Assembly (NCBI GenBank): GCA_019914995.1
Contig: CM034131.1
Location: 4,620,501-4,684,500, forward strand
Direction: 5' to 3'
Origin: Acanthochlamys bracteata
Lineage: Eukaryota > Streptophyta > Magnoliopsida > Pandanales > Velloziaceae
DNA length: 64,000 nucleotides
Of the stretch, positions 10,626-23,451 are shown piece after piece; within the stretch, counting starts at the first letter, position 1, and the number at the start of each line of letters is the position of its first letter. The notes under the pieces are model-generated. The model worked only from the letters and a program-made list of their open reading frames with translations. It made no database searches and had not been told where the DNA came from. Position numbers and translations under genes: made by a program.

Positions 10626-12975
10626 TGACATTAGAAAAATAAAATGGTAGATCTGGAAGTTGTTCAAGCAATAGATTTTGCAGTTATGTTAATGAGATGA
10701 AATGAACTTAAAACGATGTATAAAAATCTGAACTTTTACATTTGAGACAACTGAACCAAATACCAAAAGATCCTATTATCTTATGATGAAATTCCAACAA
10801 TTCTTGAGTGAATTGCTAGGTAACATGTTGATGCTTTAATAAATGATCTAGTAAGCAAATATTAATGATGCCAAACATATAGCAAGAGAAAGGTATTAAG
10901 AGATCTAACCTGAGGTAATGCAGGAAGAACCTGCCTCCCAGTCTCTTCCAGAAAACCAGCACAATATCCTAATGCAAACACATCTTCAACAGATGGTACG
11001 CGCAACCACCCATCAATTCTGATCCTGCATTGCAGCAACAGAAACACTTCAAATTTGTTAGTCAGTCAAACCTACTCGTCAAGCTGCGAAATACCATTTC
11101 CAATTTTCTGAAGAACAAACCTTCCACCAGGAGATTTGATGAACTGAGAAGGTCCAACTCCAGTGGACCATATAGCAAACCATAAGGCACATCTGTCCCA
11201 TCTCTAAGGAGTATCCTGTCTTGGCAGTACTTCTTTGACAACACCCCTTACAAGCCTAACTTTAAATTTCCACAAACTTCGATTCTTATTTCATGCTAAA
11301 AGGTAACCTTAGCTAGTTCTTTATTCTAGTTTTGCAATCTCACACTGGTAAGTGATTTGTTGCATATCGCCTCAGACTGACATCAAAGGATGACAATATC
11401 TCATTTGCCTGACAAGCACAGTAACATATTCCTCAGCATCTTCAACTGCAACTCTTATATCAAGGTAAACATCTGTTTCTATCGACATACCTCTATGAGA
11501 GTGACCTTTATATAGTCCTTGACATGGGAATACCTTTGGCAAACATCCCTCATGATGAAGTCGCTTAATTCACCACTGAATTCTGCTCCTGTTGGTCCTC
11601 CACCAACCACAACAGTGTAAAAGTAGCTTCTTTTCTTCTTCTGGTAGTCCTACAAATTATTGATATGGATCAGAAGGTTAGTGCTATTGCATCCCAAGAA
11701 AGAACGAGAAGTAATTCTTGTTGTCCATTATGTCAAGACTACTATAAGACTTACATTTTGAGTAAGTAGGCATTGCTTACAAATTCTGGAAAATTTGCCA
11801 CTCACAACTCACTGATCAAACTCTCACCCAAAAGACCTGTAAGCTATATTTTTATCCAACAAAATGATTTAGGAAGTGTATAAGGCCCACAAAAAGATAC
11901 TGAACTATGAATTTTTCCATTTCCAAGAGATTGAAAAGGAAAGTTGGAATTTAGTAACAGGTATCACCAAATTCACAAATAAAAAAAGTCCACAAGGCTA
12001 TACAAATAAACTATCAGTATGACATCTCATTTCAGATGTCTTCAATTATTTTAAGAAGTGCTTGATGAAAGTTACCTGGATTTTCTTAGGTTCAAAAGAA
12101 GTTTCTTCTTATTTCTTGAGCATGATTTGCTTCACAAAGAAAAAGGGCATGTTTTTGAGCTCTTTTAATATTGAAGTCAAAGGCTCTGCACCAGCAGTAA
12201 TGACCAACTTATCAAAGGCAACCTTGAACTTGTAAGCTCAGCACCAAATGCAACCTCACAGTACACCTAATGGAAGTCAATCATTACAAGTGTGGTTCAA
12301 AATTATCATTTCGCAATCATAGTAGACCTAGTTGTATGGTTTTACTTCCTGTTTATCAGTGTCAACACCAGTGCATGAAGCCAAATAGAAGTATGAATTA
12401 GGAGCTGTTGCTTAAGGCCGACTGAATCAGGCTAAACGGCTCTGCTACTGACGGGAATTCCACACAGGTAGAAAACAAGCAGTGTGTAAAGACCATATGG
12501 TTTCTAGGCGAAATGCAAACTACATTATACACCTTTGTATCAAGCCCTTTCAGAAATCTACAAGCAGCCCTGTGGGAAGAACCACCACCCTTGGCTTCTC
12601 ATTCGGCTCCGTGGGAGGCAGTCCTGGTTTCATCAGATTCATAGTCCAGTAGTTCTTTAACTTTCAGTGCTGAAGGGAACCGTAGTTGTGGTGATGCACT
12701 AATTCCTCTAGTTCCGAATGGGAAACCATCCACACCTCTAATGCTATAGAAGTTCTTCCTTGCATTGACTGATGAAATGCGTTTAAGCAAAGAGGAGTAG
12801 CACACATTTGGAAGTTTCCCTTCATCGAGTAATGCAGCCCGGTGGATGCCGTACGGTTGCCGTGCAGCGGTCCTTGCTATCCTCTGCCATCCCATGCCTT
12901 GCATTCCTTTGTGACTAATCAGATCACCTAATTTCAAGACCTGTTTTAATTAAGATATTCATGCGCTATTGAGTT

Positions 12976-14275
12976 TGATGTAGATAAAACCAACTAAGAA
13001 AAACTCAGTGATTCTATCCTAATCTATCCTGTAAATGCACGGTTGTTGTCTACCGTATAGCAGATAACGAGTTTGTTCCACAAAGATTTTTGTTACTCTA
13101 ATCCAAATTTTTAGTAACAAAAGTTGTATTTGTGAAAGCTACTCAAAAGTGTACGAGAGCTGAGAACGAAAAATAATACACGGATCGAGAAAATAGGTAT
13201 GCAAATAACTTGAGTTTTAGAATCCACCACTAATGCCTCTAATTTAATCTTTAAATAAATATGATAATAGATTATAATGATTGTGAAGATTTTCTACCTA
13301 ACATCTTGGTCCAGTTTTTAGATACGATTTCTAATTATGACTTTAACTTTTGTCCAGTATAAAATCACCTATCGTTAGTGATGTTCTAATTCCTTATTTA
13401 GAAATTACTAACGATGCATTAGGTTCTGCAAAATCATAAATCATGTAGTTACATTCACTTTAGTCTAGTAAATATTAACTACAGTTATTAATCCTGTAAT
13501 TCGTAAGTTATGCTCCGATTGGTCCTCGCAAACACAATTAATATAATAATTTAGATATCAAACTCAATGCTAATCATGCATGCAAATTTAACATCTAAAC
13601 ATCCTTTCAAACAAAAATTAACAACTCACATAAAATCAACAATCCATACATCACATAATATTCAAGAAATAAATTAAATTTATTAGGATTTCATTCTAAC
13701 TCCAATTTAGAGAATTTAGCCACTAATATTAGTATTACACACAATAATATTGTATGAAAAATAAAATATGAGAAAAAAGAAGAAAGCAAATCTGAAGAAT
13801 TTTTCGTCTCTAATATGCTCTTCCTTCTGTCTCCCGTTCGGCTCTCTCTAGGTTTTCCGTTGGCTCTTTGTTCGCTCCTTGTTGGCTCTTCGTTGCTCCT
13901 TCGATGCTCTCTTTGGCCATCCATTCACCCCTTTTTATAATTAAACTTTCTCCCATAAAATTAGGCAAAAAATATCTTCAGGATCTTCGGATTAGATTTG
14001 ATATAGATTTGTTGCTATATTTGATGCTAGATTTGATGCTAAATCTTTGATTTGGATTTGATTGGTCAAATGCATCAATGAGGACCGCCGCTTGATATTT
14101 CCTCCCATGATTAGCTCTTTTATTTCATTCCTTCAATAATTTGCTTCTTTATTCACCTATACTTCACAAAATAAAATAAAATAAATTAATTCATGTTATG
14201 AATAAAATTTTAATAAAAATCTAATATTTATTATAACAATAAGATATAATAAACATGTATCATTACACATTATCA
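12976..14275 (-). repeat. 3' LTR of the Athila-like element
   Basis: This 1300-bp LTR begins TGATGTAGATAAAACC and ends CACATTATCA on the plus strand. It aligns end to end with 20847-22135. It contains no open reading frame of note. The promoter and polyadenylation signals expected in an LTR were not individually located. Confidence 0.95.
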
Positions 14276-14292
14276 AATACTCCCAAACTTTA
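14276..14292 (-). other. Polypurine tract of the Athila-like element
   Basis: On the minus strand the purine-rich stretch AAAGTTTGGGAG lies directly before the 3' LTR, the expected place for the plus-strand primer. A second purine-rich run, AAGCTTGGGGGGAGA, lies further inside near 15205-15222. Confidence 0.7.
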
Positions 14293-15430
14293 TTTTTTGC
14301 TAGTCCTCGAGCAAAATGATAAGAAAGTTATATATATCATTCTTCACAATTTATTCTCATAATTTTCAATTTCTTCGTGTAGCTTGATCAACCAAAAGCT
14401 TTAAAGAATAATGTAAGCATAAGAAACAAATTAACATCACTTACAAACTCCCTTAATTGCACTATATAGGAATCAAATCAATTCAACCTCGCATTCCAAA
14501 AAATATGTAACATACTAGAAGGAAGTTTAGAATTCAATATCCATAAGTATGTTTAGAAATCATCTCTCCACTACACGTACAATTTTTAGAGATTCACCAA
14601 ATTATTTTAAATGTTGTAATGATGAAGTCAAATTTAGGAAGTCGTTAAAATACAAAGTAATCAAGAGCACATTTAACTTCAAGAAAAACAAGGTATACTC
14701 AAGCATTGACCCAATTTTGCGGCTCTTTTATTTATTTAATTGATCTTTCTTCACCATTACACTTTACAATTTATACTCGAGCTTTTTTTTTTTTTTTCAA
14801 TACAAATGCTTTTTCTTTACCCTTGTGCTTTCCAAAAACTCTTTATAACTCTGTATCTCAATTATCCCTAAAAATTGAAAACAAAACAAGACAACATAAA
14901 AAATATCAAGATCAACTCTAAGCCTCGCATTGTATGGTGATAGATGTCATCACTCGATATAGACTATGAAATCAAAATCTTCTATAAAATGTATTCAATT
15001 GCATTGTCTAGAATGATAAGATTTTATCAACTCAATTATATACAGTACTATATCAAGAAGAATGTAGGCTTAATTAATAAGAATATTATACGAACAAACT
15101 CAACGAGGATTCTAGTTTCAAAAGCCATACTAGAAAAAGAGTTCAAACTCACTATTGAAAAATGGATGATAGACTATCAATCGATGTTTATGCATAATTT
15201 TCTATCTCCCCCCAAGCTTAAATTCGACATTGTCCTCAATGGTGAAAGATAAAAATGAACAATGTATAAAGCAAAGGAATATAAAAATTGAGGTGTAGGA
15301 AAATTTCCCTGATTTTTAAATGGCCCGAATCTTTGATTAACTTCTCCATCAAAAAATTTAATTGCTACTAGAGAGAAAGGCCTTGGGTTGCCTCCCAAGA
15401 AGCGCTAAATTTAACGTCTTCAGCCAGACG
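14293..15430 (-). other. Post-integrase region of the Athila-like element
   Basis: About 1.1 kb lies between the integrase remains and the 3' LTR. Athila relatives often carry an extra, envelope-like reading frame here. I see no convincing protein in this copy, only short open stretches and an internal purine tract. Confidence 0.45.
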
Positions 15431-15439
15431 AGAAGTTTG

Positions 15440-16645
15440 TCAAATAGGATCGCGCAGTTGAAAGGATGGTTCAATTTGGATTGCGAGGGTGGCCTCCAAG
15501 TATGGCTTCAAGCAATGCCCATTGACCTTAAATTGTGCTCCAGATTTGAGATCCTTGATTTCTATAGCTCCATGTGGAAAGATTTCAACTATCTCATATG
15601 GTCCATGCCATTTTGACTTCAGCTTTCCTGGAAAGAGTTTCAACCGTGAGTTAAACAATAAAACTTTCATACCTCGAGTAAACTCTTTTCGCTGAATTGA
15701 CTTGTCATGATAGGACTTTGTGCGTTCTTTATAAATCTTTGCATTCTCATAAGCTTTATTGCGAATTTTTTCCAATTCATTGAGTTGCAACTTTCTTTCA
15801 TTCCCTGCATCCTTCATGTCAAAATTTAGTTTCTTTATAGCCCAATATGCATTATGTTCAAGTTCCATAGGTAAATGACATGCTTTTCCAAATACAATAC
15901 GATATGGAATTATCCCTATAGGTGTTTTATATGCTGTCCTGTAAGCCCATAAAGCATCATTAAGTTTTATTGTCCAATCTTTTCTTGTGGTGTTCACAGT
16001 TTTCTCCAAAATATTTTTGATTTCCCTATTGCTAATTTCTACTTGTCCTGAGGTTTGAGGGTGATATGGAGTGGCTACCTTATGAGTTATTCCATATTTT
16101 CTTAGCACAGCATCAAAAGGTTTATTGCAAAAATGTTTACCACCATCACTAATGATTGCTTTAGGAGTTCCAAATTTAGTGAAAATCATATTCTTCAAAA
16201 ATTTGAGGACAATCTTATGATCATTAGTTTTTGTAATTTGAGTCTCTACCTATTTAGATGTATAATCAACAGCAACAAGAATATAAAAGTACACAAAGGA
16301 GGAAGGGAATGGACCAATGAAGTCTATACCCCAAACATCAAAGAGTTCTACAATCAAAATATTAGTCAAAGGCATCATGTTCCTCCTACTGATATTTCCT
16401 ATTTTTTGGCATCTGTCACACTTAACACAAAAGTTAAATGCATTTTTAAATAAAGTGGGCCAAAAGAAACCTGATTGAAGGACTTTATAGGCTGTTTTCT
16501 TAACACCAAAATAACCTCCACATGCTAACTCATGGCTATGCTTTAGAATGCTTTCTTGTTCATCCTCAAGAACACATCTTCTAATGATTTGGTCCGGAGA
16601 ATGCTTAAACAAATAGGGATCATCCCAATAATAGTGCTTCACCAT
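15440..16645 (-). other. Integrase region (fossil)
   Basis: Integrase remains of the element include a zinc-binding-like part (HSHELACGGYFGVKKT, then FCVKCDRCQKIG) and the core domain with VWGIDFIGPFP and [20 protein letters not shown]. The C-terminal end reads [14 protein letters not shown], typical of gypsy integrases without a chromodomain. The region is not intact. Confidence 0.9.
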
Positions 16646-16732
16646 AGACAGAAATCTCTTCTTTTCCTAAAAAGATAAATTATTTCTCAATACACCACTA
16701 GCAAGATAATTCACAAAATCAGCATACCAAGG

Positions 16733-17293
16733 TTATTTATAAGTAATGGAAAGAAGTTGTTCATCTGGAAAAGAATCATTTAGAGGCATGTCATCTCCTT
16801 CTCTTTGATCTTCAATCACGATACGAGAAAGATGGTCTGCTACCACATTCTCGCTTCCTTTCTTATCTTTAATCTCCAAGTCAAACTCTTGTAGCAATAA
16901 GATCCATCGAATCAACCTAGGCTTAGCATCTTTTTTAGTCAACAAATAGTTAAAAACAGCATGCTCAGTAAATACAATAACTTTAGAACCAAAAATATAT
17001 AGACGAAAATTTTCTAAACCAAACACCACAGCAATCAACTCTTTTTCTGTTGTTGAATAATTAAGTTGTGCATCATTCAAAGTCTTGCTAGCATAATATA
17101 TAACATGTGGCAGTTTATCAATTCGTTGACCAAGCACTGCACCAATAGCATTATCTGAAGCATCACATATCAATTCAAATGGCAAATTCCAGTCAGGAGC
17201 AGTGATTATGGGAGCAGTAGTTAAGACATGTTTCAAATTGTTGAATGCATCCAAATAATTTTTATCAAAATCAAACACAGCATCCTTAGCCAA
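16733..17293 (-). other. RNase H region (fossil)
   Basis: RNase H similarity is seen as [38 protein letters not shown] and [20 protein letters not shown], in the order expected downstream of reverse transcriptase. Confidence 0.9.
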
Positions 17294-17499
17294 TAAATCA
17301 CATAGAGGCCTAGTTATTTTAGAAAAATCCTTAATAAATCTTTTATAAAACCAGCATGGCCTAAGAAACTTCTAATGCCTTTTACTGAAGTAGGGGGAGG
17401 TAGAGTTTTTATAATTTCAATTTTGTGCTCTATCCACCTCAATTCCTTTACTAGAAACCACATGTCCTAAAACAATTCCTTATTAACCATAAAATGACA

Positions 17500-18509
17500 T
17501 TTTTCCTAATTCAAAACCAAGTTTGTTTCTTCACATCTAGATAAAACCAATTTCAAATTATCAAGGCATCCATCAAAAGAAGATCCAAAAACTGAAAAGT
17601 CATTCATAAATACCTCGATGATTCTTTCTACTATATCAGAGAATATAGCCATCATACATCTTTGAAATGTTGCCGGAGCATTGCACAAACCAAAGGGCAT
17701 CCTCCTATAGGCGAAAGTATCAAATGAATAAGTGAAAGTTATTTTTCTTGGTCTTCCGCAGCAATTGGAATTTGATTATAACCTAAAAAACCATCAAGAA
17801 AACAATAATGTGAGTGGCCAACTAAAAGTTCAAGCATTTGATCAATGAAAGGTAAAGAAAAATGATCTTTTCTTATTGCAGAATTTAACTTTCTATAATC
17901 AATACAAACACGCAATCCCGTAGTTATTTTTGTAGGAATCAATTCATTATTTTTATTTTTAACTACTGCTACCCCAAATTTCTTAAGTACTACTTGTACA
18001 GGACTAACCCATCTACTATCAGAGATTGGATAGATTACTCCTACATCAAGCAGTTTTAAAATTTCAGCTCTAACAACCTCTTTCATATTAGGATTTAATC
18101 TTCTTTGGCTTTCACGAGTAGGTTTGGCATCATCCTCCATTAAAATTCTATGCATATACATCACAGGACTAATACCTTTTATGTCAGCTATTGTCCAACC
18201 TATTGCTGTCCTATGCTCTTTTAGGATATTAATGAGGCTCTCCTCTTCTCTAACTGTAAGATCTGAAGATATGATAATTGGGAGGGTTTCATTATCACCT
18301 AAGAATGCATATTTAAGATATTCAGACAATGGTTTGAGTTCTAACTTAGGAGAAACTACAGTAGATGGCTCTATTCTTGTTTTATTCATCTTTAAATGTT
18401 CAAATGAGGCTCTATAACTAGGCTGAATTGGTTTTAACACATTTAGGACAGCAAGCATATCATTAGAATTATCACTATCTCCCACATCTAAAGTTAACGC
18501 TGCTTCCAA
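17500..18509 (-). other. Reverse transcriptase region (fossil)
   Basis: Reverse transcriptase similarity includes LLDVGVIYPISDSRWVSPVQ, LRVCIDYRKLNSAIRKDHF, FLDGFLGYNQIPIA and MPFGLCNAPATFQRCMMAIF. These blocks point to the Athila/Tat side of Ty3/gypsy. The region is broken. Confidence 0.92.
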
Positions 18510-18527
18510 ATCATCATTGTCTTTTTC

Positions 18528-19180
18528 CTACAAAACAACAGAATCGATTAGTGGATCTAATAAATCAATAAAAAAGCAAAAATCTGAAGAAATAGAAAGA
18601 TGTTTTAAAGCATCAAACACTTTGAATTTAACCGTTTCGCCTAATACTGTCATTGTGAGAGTGCTTTTTTTCACGTTGATACATGTGTCTGCAGTAGCCA
18701 TAAACGGACGACCAAGAAGAATAGGGATTTCACGATCACTTCTCAAGTTTTCCTCCATGTCTAAAACGATGAAATCTGCAGGAAGAATTAATTTGTCAAC
18801 TTGAACTAAAACATCCTCTATAATACCTGTGGGATGCCGTATGGAATGGTCAGCAAGCTCGTCTTTTTATACCTTCCAAACCCAACTCTTTATAGATAGA
18901 AAATGGCATCAAGTTGATGCTTACCCCTAGGTCCAACATAGCACGTCCAAGTCTCTTGGCACCTATAGTGATAGGAATATTAAAACTACCTAGATCATCA
19001 AGCTTAGGTGGAAGCTTGCTTTTCAACACTGCACTTACATTCTTGTTCAACCTGACTTCTTCGTTTGGTGCAAATTTGAGTTTGTGAGCCTTCAAATTTT
19101 TAATAAATTTTCCATATGCTGGAATCTGTTCAATCACATCAAGCAAAGGAAGGTTAATATGCACTTTACTACTTAACATA
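18528..19180 (-). other. Protease region (fossil)
   Basis: An aspartic-protease-like part with AMLDLGVSINLMPFSIYKEL and, further on, ILLGRPFMATADTCINV lies between gag and reverse transcriptase, as in Ty3/gypsy elements. The usual D[TS]G triad is recognisable as DLG. The region is broken. Confidence 0.8.
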
Positions 19181-19394
19181 TCATAAATATCTTGAAATTA
19201 CTTATCCTGTTTATTTTGCTTTAGGCAGCCTGGAAATGAGACAGGAGGCGTATAACGATCAACCGCCTTGTGTAGTCTAGAAGGATGATGATCAAATTTC
19301 TTTCCATAATGTTGATCACTCTCAGATGGTAATGATTCCGATATTTTTTCTCTTAATCCAGATCTGTCCAGCTCTTGTTTTTCATCACCTGCAA

Positions 19395-20705
19395 CTACAC
19401 TTTCATCAAAACATCATCTTTATTGTCATTATTAATAATCTTACCTGATCTTAATTGAATGGCTTTTGCTTGTTCATTATTTCGTGGATTGATGTTAGGT
19501 TGACTAGGAAACTTACCATGCTCTTTTTGGCTCAAAGCTTGCGCAATTTGATCTACCTGAGCTTCAAGCTTTTGTTGACCAATTGCTAACTGTCTTACCA
19601 AATCCTCTAATGAAGTCGATGGCTTTGGTTGAGGTGGAGGTTGGTGTTGTTGATTGCTCCACGAAAAGTTGGGGTGATTCCTCCATTCAGGATTGTAAGT
19701 GTTTGAATATGGGTCATGTTTAGGATGTCGGTTATAGGAACTTATCATATTTGCTTGTTCTTGTACAAACTCAAAAAAATCTACTCCCTGTGGACAATGT
19801 ACAGTAGAATGACCAGATAAATCACAAATGCTACATACCTCTTGTGTTGAAAGTTTTCCGTTCATAGCCAGCAAAGCATCCAATTTGTTATTAATAGCAT
19901 TTACCTACGCTTTAGAAGCATAATCGTTATTACCATTCACCTCATAAATTCCAGCTCGTCTTCCTCGTGTATTTATATATTGCGTCTCAAGAGCTAAATT
20001 TTCGAATAGCGTTTGACATTCAGCTGGTGTCTTATTCCGAATAGATCCACCTGCATAATTATTCACTACAGCCTTCCTAGAAAATATACGCATCAAAATC
20101 AAAATAGGCAAACTATTGTGGGGACATTGAATTAACAAGTTATTAAATCGTTCCCATGCCTCAGAAAATGACTCATCAGATTGTTGAGTGAATTGCATGA
20201 TTTTATCTCTTAATGCATCAGTTTTCTGAGTTGAAAAAAATTTCGCTAAAAATCTGTTTTGAATTTCAGTCCAAGTAGTAAGTGAACCAGGTCTAACTGA
20301 TTGTAACCATACCTTTGCTCTATTCTTTAAAGTGTAGGAAAAATTTTTCATTTGAAGGTGTTCCTCAATAACTCCATCTGTCAAAGGCATGTTAGAAATT
20401 ATATTGAAAATTTCTCGAATATGAGCTAAAGGATCCTCATTGTTCAAACCATGAAAAGAAGGCATCATATTAAAATGAACAGTTTTTAACTCATAGTTTC
20501 TAACAGCATCAGGAAGAATTATACTAGGTGGAGATACAGGAATTGTGGGAATGTCAAGATCTCCCATTGTTTCATTCGGTGCAACAGCCATTTTTTCAAT
20601 TTTAATATTCAAATGATTTCTACGCTCACCCCTAATTCTCCTAACCTCTCTCTCAAGTTTAGGATCAAATTCAAGTAAAGATTGACTATGAGAGCGAGTG
20701 ATCAT
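19395..20705 (-). other. Gag region (fossil)
   Basis: The gag part includes a capsid-like segment (MMPSFHGLNNEDPLAHIREI, WLQSVRPGSLTTWTEIQNRF, FSEAWERFNNLLIQCPH) and a nucleocapsid zinc-knuckle-like CSICDLSGHSTVHCP. It is followed by a Gln/Pro-rich linker. The region is broken. Confidence 0.9.
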
Positions 20706-20820
20706 GCAATAATGTCACTATAATGAAAAACAAACTAATATGCTTTAAGCTAAATGCAAAATAAATTCAAAATATTAGTGAATCTAAATGAAGCTAAATT
20801 GAATCAAAGTCAAAACAAAA

Positions 20821-20840
20821 CAATCTCCGGCAACGCGCCA
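20821..20840 (-). other. Primer-binding site of the Athila-like element
   Basis: Six bases inside the 5' LTR the minus strand reads TGGCGCGTTGCCGGAGATTG, close to the sequence complementary to the 3' end of plant tRNA-Asp used by Athila/Tat elements. The tRNA match is recalled, not computed. Confidence 0.7.
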
Positions 20841-20846
20841 AAAACT

Positions 20847-22135
20847 TGATGTAGATAAAACCAACTAAGAAAAACTCAGTGATTCTATTCTAGTCTATCC
20901 CGCAAGTGCACGGTTGTCGTCTACCGTATAACAGATAACGAGTTTGTTCCACAGAGATTGTTGTTAACTCTAATCCAAGTTTTTAATAACAAAAGTTGTG
21001 TTTGTGAAAGCTAATAAAAAATATACGAGAGCTAAGAACGAAAAATAATACACGGATCGAGAAAATAGGTATGCAAATAACTGGAGTTTTAGAATCCACC
21101 ACTAATGCCTCTAATTTAATCTTTAAATAAATATGATAATAGATTATGATAATTGTGAAGATTTTGTACTTAACACCTTGGTCCAGTTCTTAGATACGAT
21201 TTCTAATTATCACTTTGACTTTTTGTCCAGTATAAAATCACCTATCGTTAGTGATGTTCTAATTCCTTATTTAGAAATTACTAATGATGCATTAGGTTCT
21301 GCAAAATCATAAATCATGTAGTTACATTCAATTTAGTCCAGTAAATATTAACTACAGTTATTAATCCTGTAATTCGTAAGTTATGCTCCGATTGGTCCTG
21401 ACAAATACAATTAATATAATAATTTAGATATCAAACTCAATGCTAATCATGCATACAAATTTAACATCTAAACATCCTTTCAAACAAGAATTAACAACTC
21501 ACATAAAATCAACAATCCATACATCACATAATATTCAAGAAATAAATTAAATTTATTAGGGTTTCATCCTAACTCCAGTTTAGAGAATTTAGCTACTAAT
21601 ATTAGTATTACACACAATAATATTGTATGAAAAATAAAACATGAGAAAAAGAGAAGAAAGCAAATCTGAAAATTTTTTCGTCTCTAATATGCTCTTCCTT
21701 CTGTCTCCCGTTCGGCTCTCTCTAGATTTTCCGTTGGCTCTTTATTCGCTCCTTGTTGGCTTTTCGTTGCTCCTTCGATGCTCTCTTTGGCCATCCATTC
21801 ACTCATTTTTATAGTTGAACTTCCTCCCATAGCATTAGGCAAAAAATATCTTCAGGATCTTCGGATTAGATTTGATATAGATTGGTTGCTATATTTGATG
21901 CTAAATCTTTGATTTAGATTTGATTGGTCAAATGTATTAATGAGGACCGCCGCTTGATATTCCTTTCATGATTAGCTCTTTTATTTTATTACTTCAATAA
22001 TTTGCTTCTTTATTCACCTATACTTCACAAAATAAAAAAAATAAATTAATTCATATTATGAATAGAATTTTAATAAAAATCTAATATTTATTATAATAAT
22101 AAGATATAATAAATATGTATCATTACACATTATCA
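20847..22135 (-). repeat. 5' LTR of the Athila-like element
   Basis: This 1289-bp LTR has the same terminal sequences as the copy at 12976-14275. Differences are concentrated in the first few hundred bases on the plus strand, with only a few per hundred elsewhere. Confidence 0.95.
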
Positions 22136-22760
22136 AAGTTAATGCAGAAAAATGGGCAAAAAATGCCAAAAAACCGTGATGAAATGCAGATGGATACAAG
22201 TAAACATCTCCAAAATATTAACAAACCAAAAACAGAACAAAAATGTCTGTCTTTTGGTATTAGCATATAAAAGCTTCGAATTTCACCAAAATCTCCTGTA
22301 ATAATTATCTAAAATCCTACCAACAGAAAGATCCAGATGCCGAAATCCAAATACACCAGTCATTTGATAATGAATTCATACAACAATGCCTCAAAATCAA
22401 ATCTTATAAGCAAACCAATTGTAGTGAGATCTTCTCCACCCACATAAGATAAGATCATAAGTTCTTTTCCAGAAGAAGAAAAAAGAACAACAAAATTGCT
22501 CTTCAAAAAGAAAACAATATAGCAACTTTAACGTGTCCTGTATCACCAAACTAGACAAGTTGCATTTGGTATTCTCTCAGGAAATTTAAACAGTAAAAAC
22601 CAACAAACCTTGGCAATGAGTTCCAAGATGATAGGAAGAACAAAAAGAAATGGACTAAGCAATTTCTGGAACCTTTATGAAAGCGATTTTTTGATTGAAA
22701 CAAAGATCACGGCGGTTACGAAATCAAGGCGGGCACTTGATGCAGACCAACGAAACCCAA
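22136..22760 (-). other. Displaced 5' leader of the NDA pseudogene (inferred)
   Basis: Taking out the LTR element would join this stretch to the DNA just upstream of the NDA coding remains. On the minus strand there is a donor-like CCAAG|GTTTGTTG at about 22608, and an acceptor-like ttaattaaaacag ends near 12942. I infer a 5'-UTR exon around 22609-22750 and a 5'-UTR intron that received the element. No transcript evidence is available. Confidence 0.4.
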
Positions 22761-23451
22761 AGTAGCTAGCTAGTTTATATACTAAGAAATATTTTTTCAT
22801 TTTCGGCCTTGAATAACCTTATTTAGCTCTTTGTGGTGGCAACTCTTTTCTTCGAAATTATTAAAATTTTGGATCTCTAACTCAAAACTTAAAAACTAAA
22901 AGAAAAAAGAAGTAACCTAATTCGTTAGACTGGCATATAGAAACATGGGACAAGTAATATGAGATTAAACTCATTTTAACACTCACTTCCACGCCAATCG
23001 TAAAACTCGATAAATGTGGATACTTATAAGAAGAAAAAGGGGTCTAAATTTGACTTACGGATTTGTTACTATATTAAAGTCTGAGTTTTTATTCTAAATT
23101 TTGAGGTAGAGAAAAGAGTTGTTCAAATCTATATAAATAGATCTAGAGTAACTCTAAAAGAATAATATAGAACTAAATTACTTTGATAAAAGTATTTATT
23201 TCTAAAATCAACTGTCTATTGATTTAATTATTTTTCAAATACTGAAAGAGTCAGTTTTATTGGAAAAACCTTTTGGTTTGGTTTTCATGCAAAATAGCAA
23301 TCATCAGTATTCTTTGTCTTTGTAGATTTGTAAGTTACAACTTACATGTCTATTGTAGTAAAACAATTTCTTAAAAAATAATTAATAATCTCTTAGAGAT
23401 AAAGGGAGATGGTTGGAGATCTTGGTTTGAGCTATTGAGGAAAATTTTAGG
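22761..23451. other. Intergenic, probable old promoter side of the NDA pseudogene
   Basis: About 700 bp of AT-rich DNA with no recognised gene or repeat. It lies upstream of the inferred leader exon. Confidence 0.35.

Larger units (their letters stand above)
8900..12904 (-). pseudogene. Internal alternative NAD(P)H dehydrogenase (NDA type), decayed
   Basis: The parent family is the type II, non-proton-pumping NAD(P)H:ubiquinone oxidoreductase of the inner mitochondrial membrane (matrix-facing NDA). Remains of eight exons lie in order: 12904-12346, 12266-12076, 11649-11491, 11408-about 11349, about 11290-11121, about 11024-10911, 10187-10013, and about 9090-8900. Recognisable blocks are the presequence (MGWQRIARTAARQPYGIH), [16 protein letters not shown], the second nucleotide-binding loop [86 protein letters not shown] and VAVNWATTLV. 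Many splice sites survive, so this is a duplicated gene, not a retrocopy. Damage: a frameshift in the first FAD-binding loop near 12570, stops near 12400, frameshifts in exons 2 and 5, a stop in exon 7, and a frameshift in the last exon. The conserved G-D-C of the flavin site has become G-Y-C. Confidence 0.88.
12976..22135 (-). mobile_element. Athila-like Ty3/gypsy LTR retrotransposon, fossil
   Basis: This is a 9.16-kb element on the minus strand. It has two LTRs, a primer site matching tRNA-Asp, and gag, protease, reverse transcriptase, RNase H and integrase remains in the Ty3/gypsy order. LTR ends are TG..CA. Flanking pentamers GAGTT (12971-12975) and AAGTT (22136-22140) look like a target duplication with one mismatch. 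The RT and gag sequences resemble the Athila branch (non-chromodomain, large LTRs). The coding part is broken, with roughly six or more breaks. The LTRs are about 95 percent identical by eye, suggesting insertion within the last few million years. It seems to have landed in a 5'-UTR intron of the NDA pseudogene, in the same orientation. Confidence 0.93.

Noticed and set aside
15362-16453. Plus-strand frames across the integrase region
   Set aside because: They are antisense shadows of the retroelement.
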